Assembly (NCBI RefSeq): GCF_002706795.1
Contig: NZ_CP017705.1
Coordinates: 1,802,001 to 1,866,000 of the forward strand
Reading direction: 5' to 3'
DNA from: Brevibacillus laterosporus DSM 25
GTDB lineage: Bacteria; Bacillota; Bacilli; Brevibacillales; Brevibacillaceae
DNA: 64,000 bases
Below, piece after piece: positions 60,108-64,000 of this stretch. Under the pieces are notes generated by a model that did not search any database, was not told the DNA's origin, and was given only the letters and a program-made list of their open reading frames with translations. The translations under genes and the position numbers were made by a program. Position 1 is the first letter of the stretch, and every line of letters starts with the position of its first letter.

Positions 60108-60143
60108 AAAAAAAGCCGCCTTTGCAGATAGCAAAAGACGGCT
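60108..60143 (-). terminator. Terminator of the SLH glycosidase gene
   Basis: AGCCGTCTTTTGC and GCAAAGGCGGCT form a 12-bp stem (minor mismatch or bulge) followed by TTTTTTT on the minus strand. Confidence 0.92.
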
Positions 60144-60154
60144 AAACCCTTGCT

Positions 60155-62887
60155 TTATCGTTGAATTAAACGGTATAAGGCTGCAACACAAACAGCGCGT
60201 GTGGTTGGGCTATCAGGTTTGAAATTTCCTTGAATTGGATCAATTAACCCTAAACCTACTATATTAGCAACAGGAGTTGATGCCCACGAAGGAATTTGCT
60301 TTTGATCCTTCAGCTGCACCTTAGGCGTAGCTGATTGCTGTAGAATCCGATCCAGAATGATGGCCGCTTCCGCTCGTGTAACAGGCTGATCTGGACGGAA
60401 GGTATTGTCCTTATATCCTTTCACCAATTCCATGGATACCGCTACTTGTACCGCACCCTGAGCATACGAAGGAACCTTATCCTTGAAGCTCAATTTAGGT
60501 TGAGTCGGTAGCTCCCAATTAAACACCCTAGCTAATAGCGAAACATATTGAGCACGTGTTAAAGCGACGTCTGGACCAAATTTATTAGCAGAAAGTCCTT
60601 TCACAAAATCCTGCTCAGCCATATATAGAATCTCTTTTTTATACGGATGATTGACAATATCGCTAAACTGTTGACCGTATGGCACCAACAATGTTGCATC
60701 GTCCATGTAGATGCTTCCTTTTTCTGGACGCGATTCAGTACCTTCAGGCAAATTAGCTAGATATATACTTTTCAGTTGCAAAGGATAAGCTGCATTTGAT
60801 GGGAAATAGCCTCTAAGCTGTTTCCAACCGGTCCAGTCTATTTCCTTGGCAAGATCCACATAATGTGTTTTACCCTTGCTATCAATTACTTCAGCACGAA
60901 GCCAGTGATTACTGTTATCTCCATAGACCCATAATCCCATACCTATTGGTTGTCCAGGAATCGCTATAGGTGCGGCACCCATTTTTCCATAAGCAAAGCG
61001 GGTATTGGCAGATGATGCCCCACTGAAATCATATGTTAATTTAGCAGATTTACCAGAACCATGTACTTGTTCACTTTGGAGCAAGAAGTAACCTTTCGAA
61101 GTCAGAACCTCTGGATTGCCTGCAAATGAAATACCGGCAATATTATCAAAATTGATCCATTGCTGCTCAGTAGCCCCTACTGTAATTGGTACCGAAGTGG
61201 TTTTACCGTCGTAAGATACAGTCAAGGTAGCTTGTCCGGTTTGTTCTCCTGCAACCAATTGCATTTGTTCATTAATGTGTACAAGTTCATTGCTAACAGA
61301 CGTTTTTACAGATAATGGTGTTGCTGTGACCAACTGTCCTTTTTTCGTTTTGATTTTTATATCAAGTGGCAATGTTTGGCCTGGCATTACTGTAAGCGGA
61401 GATGGTGAGACCATCACCTGCTCTACCTCAGCACCACTAACGACATGAATATTTTTCTTTGTTTGAATTCCATTTACACTAGCTGTAACAACAGAAGTGC
61501 CTGATTGACGTGCAATAAATGAGGTTCCTTCAAATGATCCAGAATCCCCTTCTACACCCCAAGAAATCTGATTGGCATCAATTTTATAAGGTAAATAGTG
61601 GTTATCGTATGCTTTGGTTCCAAACTGAATAGCTTGTCCAATTAGTGTTTCCGTAGGTCCCGTTAATTGGAAACCGGCTAAATCTCCAGCAGGTGCTGTA
61701 TTAAATACACCCAATCCCGTTGGAACTCGACGCTCTACACCCTGCATAGGGCGATTAGCTAGTTTAGCTTCTGTCTCCCCCAGCATGCGGACTGCTAATG
61801 TTTGTGAACCACCACCATCAAAGTTAGCTGCCATATAAGAACCTGCTTCAACCATTATCTGGGCAAACTCTACCAGTGTTACCCCACGGCTGGCGCTACC
61901 TTGTTCCACACTTACAATGTATAGTGTCTTACCGTCCTTAGAGACTCCAACACCAGTTCGAGCTGTTTTACCCATAACTGCACTATCGGCGGAAATGCTA
62001 GCGACTTTCCCCTGATTGACTAGCAAAGCATGACCACCTACTGCCTGGACCCACTCTTTGGAATTGGGAGTAGTTTGTGAATTTACAGTCACTGAAGAGC
62101 CGACTGGAAACTCTTGTTGTAGAAGTTGGGCAGCAGTTCCGTGTCCCCATAAAACAAAGCCATCAGCAGGAATCGCTGCCCCAGGTTGATCCACACGGAC
62201 CTCAGTAGCTATGCCATTTCGAAAAACTACCTCTACCACACCTTTATAGCCTTTAATTGTACCTAAGCTAGTCTTCCCAAAAGCAGGTGTATACATATTA
62301 AGCTGATTCTCATGGCTTTTTCCTGCTGTAGAAGAATATTCCTCCTTATTAATTCCACGCAGGTTCATATTTTTACCATTTTGAGAGGTGACGAGTCCCG
62401 TGAACCCAAATCGTTCAATGGACGCTATCTTATCAGCAGTAATCCCTAGGCTGTAGTAATACGGTAAATGCCCCATTGAGGAAATTGTTTCTCCATCTTT
62501 TACAACAATTCCGAATGGTGCGCCACGTAGAGACATATTGAAGAAGTCAGCATTGACACCAGCGATTGCTCCTGCTTCATTCGTCATTTTAGTGATAGAT
62601 TGTTTTTCTGTTACATGCCCATTTGTTCCATAAATGGGCTTCACTTCTACGTATTCATTATTCAGATCCACTTTCGTTATGTAGATTTTGCTCTTTTGGT
62701 CACCATAAGCCTTTTCATAATGCGTTAAGGTTGTACCTTCCCCAATTGGCGTTTGCCAAACCATTGTTAACGGTCCCACTGTCGCAGCTTCTACTACATA
62801 GGCAGGTAGCACGACAGGAAAAATTGCCCCGTATGCCACAGTTGTAGCCAGCATTAACGCCAGAAACCGAGCTGGCTTCTTATTCAT
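60155..62887 (-). CDS. SLH-anchored phosphodiester glycosidase-domain protein
   Basis: A 910-residue surface protein. A signal peptide (1-35) precedes a phosphodiester glycosidase (NAGPA-like) domain at about 80-400, with the family motifs GAIAGVNADFFNM and AANFDGGGSQTLAVR. A Big_2-like module follows (about 410-590), then a jelly-roll, carbohydrate-binding-like region at about 590-735. Three SLH domains close it (TRAQ, TRAE and TRAV motifs in order, ending YRLIQR). It probably hydrolyses a sugar-phosphodiester, perhaps in a wall polymer or exopolysaccharide, while fixed under the S-layer. ATG 62887 has GAGAGGGG about 10 bases upstream; ATG 62908 has no such site. Confidence 0.9.
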   Translation of the reverse strand: MNKKPARFLALMLATTVAYGAIFPVVLPAYVVEAATVGPLTMVWQTPIGEGTTLTHYEKAYGDQKSKIYITKVDLNNEYVEVKPIYGTNGHVTEKQSITKMTNEAGAIAGVNADFFNMSLRGAPFGIVVKDGETISSMGHLPYYYSLGITADKIASIERFGFTGLVTSQNGKNMNLRGINKEEYSSTAGKSHENQLNMYTPAFGKTSLGTIKGYKGVVEVVFRNGIATEVRVDQPGAAIPADGFVLWGHGTAAQLLQQEFPVGSSVTVNSQTTPNSKEWVQAVGGHALLVNQGKVASISADSAVMGKTARTGVGVSKDGKTLYIVSVEQGSASRGVTLVEFAQIMVEAGSYMAANFDGGGSQTLAVRMLGETEAKLANRPMQGVERRVPTGLGVFNTAPAGDLAGFQLTGPTETLIGQAIQFGTKAYDNHYLPYKIDANQISWGVEGDSGSFEGTSFIARQSGTSVVTASVNGIQTKKNIHVVSGAEVEQVMVSPSPLTVMPGQTLPLDIKIKTKKGQLVTATPLSVKTSVSNELVHINEQMQLVAGEQTGQATLTVSYDGKTTSVPITVGATEQQWINFDNIAGISFAGNPEVLTSKGYFLLQSEQVHGSGKSAKLTYDFSGASSANTRFAYGKMGAAPIAIPGQPIGMGLWVYGDNSNHWLRAEVIDSKGKTHYVDLAKEIDWTGWKQLRGYFPSNAAYPLQLKSIYLANLPEGTESRPEKGSIYMDDATLLVPYGQQFSDIVNHPYKKEILYMAEQDFVKGLSANKFGPDVALTRAQYVSLLARVFNWELPTQPKLSFKDKVPSYAQGAVQVAVSMELVKGYKDNTFRPDQPVTRAEAAIILDRILQQSATPKVQLKDQKQIPSWASTPVANIVGLGLIDPIQGNFKPDSPTTRAVCVAALYRLIQR

Positions 62888-63000
62888 TTTGTTGAAACCC
62901 CTCTCCATTGGCTAAACTTTCTCTTTTTTCCTATCCATTACAATGTTTAGACGTAGCAAATCGCTCACAAGTTGCAGTTTTTTAGCGTTTTTTATTTACT

Positions 63001-63042
63001 GCAAAAGGAAAAGAGACGTTCCTGAAAAACGCCTCTTTTTTC
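63001..63042 (-). terminator. Terminator of the UDP-GlcNAc 2-epimerase gene
   Basis: AGAGGCGTT and AACGTCTCT (one G-T pair) form a stem followed by TTTTCCTTTT on the minus strand. Confidence 0.85.
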
Positions 63043-63048
63043 TATGCT

Positions 63049-64000
63049 TTATTTAGATAATAACTTCTCTTGACTTGGTTGAAAAGAGATTGGGCGATCA
63101 GAAGTGTATCCGAAATGGTACAAGATTGCTTTCACAATTCTTTCTGACGCCTTTCCATCTCCATATGGATTAGCTGCCTGAGCCATTTGTTCATAAGCTA
63201 CTGGATTGGTTAACAATTCATTCGCCATATCATATACCTGTTGCTCATCTGTGCCTGCCAATTTCAACGTACCAGCCACGATGCCTTCTGGACGTTCTGT
63301 GGTATCGCGCAAGACAAGTACTGGTACTCCAAGAGAAGGAGCTTCTTCTTGTACTCCACCCGAGTCAGTCAAAATTAAGTGAGCGTGACGAGCAAAATTG
63401 TGGAAATCAAACGCATCTAATGGATCCATTAGGTGAATACGATCATGATTACCCAAGAACTCCTGAGCCACTTCCTGCACCGCTGGGTTTAGATGCACAG
63501 GATAAACCACGGCAATCTCTTCATGCTCATCTACCAATTTGCGAACCGCCCGGAAGATACGGCGCATTGGGTCACCTAGATTTTCACGACGATGGGCTGT
63601 CATCAATACCATCTTTTTGCCTACTACCTTATCTAGCACAGGATGCTGATAGTCAGACTTCACGGTTGTCTGTAGTGCATCAATCGCTGTATTCCCTGTA
63701 ACATAGATTGATTGCTCTTGCTTATTCTCACGACGTAAATTATCAGCCGAACCTTCTGTTGGTGCAAAATGAAGATCAGCCATAACTCCTGTCAATTGGC
63801 GATTCATCTCTTCCGGGAATGGAGAATACTTGTCCCACGTGCGAAGTCCAGCTTCAACATGTCCAATCGCTACCTGGTTATAAAAGGAAGCCAGACTTGC
63901 AACGAAGGTTGTAGAGGTGTCGCCATGTACGAGTACGATATCTGGTTGTGCTTCTTTGATCGCTTTATCTAAGCTTTCTAATGCGCGGGTTGTGATGTCG
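63049..64000 (-). CDS. mnaA: UDP-N-acetylglucosamine 2-epimerase, non-hydrolysing (partial, 5' end outside window)
   Basis: The reading frame continues to the right edge, so about 317 C-terminal codons are present (the family is about 370-390). It interconverts UDP-GlcNAc and UDP-ManNAc in the cytosol. The visible part starts DITTRALESLDKAI and includes VHGDTSTTF, IGHVEAGLRT, PFPEEMNRQL, TAHRRENLG, ILTDSGGVQEEAPSLGVPVLVLRDTTERPE, here named by its ends (about 100-130 residues before the stop). These are the family's substrate and allosteric motifs. Its product is the ManNAc donor for TagA (23.8 kb). An internal ATG at 63807 is not the start, because conserved sequence extends upstream of it. 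Confidence 0.95.
   Translation of the reverse strand, partial: DITTRALESLDKAIKEAQPDIVLVHGDTSTTFVASLASFYNQVAIGHVEAGLRTWDKYSPFPEEMNRQLTGVMADLHFAPTEGSADNLRRENKQEQSIYVTGNTAIDALQTTVKSDYQHPVLDKVVGKKMVLMTAHRRENLGDPMRRIFRAVRKLVDEHEEIAVVYPVHLNPAVQEVAQEFLGNHDRIHLMDPLDAFDFHNFARHAHLILTDSGGVQEEAPSLGVPVLVLRDTTERPEGIVAGTLKLAGTDEQQVYDMANELLTNPVAYEQMAQAANPYGDGKASERIVKAILYHFGYTSDRPISFQPSQEKLLSK

Overview
This window looks like chromosomal DNA of a Brevibacillus-type endospore-forming, monoderm Firmicute. Three lines of sequence evidence support this. (1) Two adjacent S-layer genes match the middle and outer wall proteins (MWP/OWP) of Brevibacillus, including the MWP two-start leader. (2) Sporulation genes spoIID, spoIIQ and spoIIID are present. 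(3) The Bacillales backbone atp / ywzB-ywmB-murA / spoIID / spoIIQ / spoIIID-mbl-flhO-flhP / fabZ is conserved. The AT-rich composition suggests a low-GC species such as B. laterosporus, but that is inference. Almost every gene is on the minus strand. The only clear plus-strand genes are a YvyE/IMPACT gene and one decayed open frame.

Layout. 1-1766: 5' part of the sensor kinase degS, preceded by a membrane-anchored polysaccharide deacetylase. 1.9-3.4 kb: metK with a complete S-box (SAM-I) riboswitch. 3.4-9.3 kb: an SLH-anchored subtilisin and three tandem SlaP-like S-layer assembly proteins. 9.4-11.1 kb: an NAD-dependent epimerase and a TetR regulator that share a near-identical operator. 11.4-12.8 kb: a MATE exporter. 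12.9-13.4 kb: a decayed gene. 13.5-21.2 kb: OWP-like and MWP-like S-layer genes and a TolC-family protein. 21.5-22.2 kb: yvyE. 22.7-25.8 kb: tagO, tagA, fabZ and a CDP-alcohol phosphatidyltransferase. 26-31.5 kb: an EpuA-like protein, flhP, flhO, mbl, spoIIID, spoIIQ and spoIID, with candidate sigma-E and sigma-F promoters. 31.6-35.9 kb: an alaT/alaR-like pair, murA, ywmB and a ywzB-like gene. 36-46.6 kb: an 11-gene nuo operon (A,B,C,D,H,I,J,K,L,M,N) without nuoE/F/G. 46.8-51.1 kb: a Vpr-like secreted protease and an unrecognised acidic protein. 51.3-58.6 kb: the complete ATP synthase operon with atpI and atpZ. 58.7-59.9 kb: a thiolase. 60.2-62.9 kb: an SLH-anchored phosphodiester glycosidase. 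63-64 kb: the 3' part of a UDP-GlcNAc 2-epimerase gene.

Two themes dominate. One is the cell surface: S-layer subunits, SlaP-type assembly factors, SLH-anchored enzymes, and the MnaA/TagO/TagA enzymes that build wall-polymer linkage units. The other is energy: a reduced complex I and F1Fo ATP synthase. I found no clear tRNA, rRNA, CRISPR array or insertion sequence. Start codons were chosen by Shine-Dalgarno (SD) spacing. Many starts are GTG or TTG, and several longest open frames begin inside the ribosome-binding site and were shortened.
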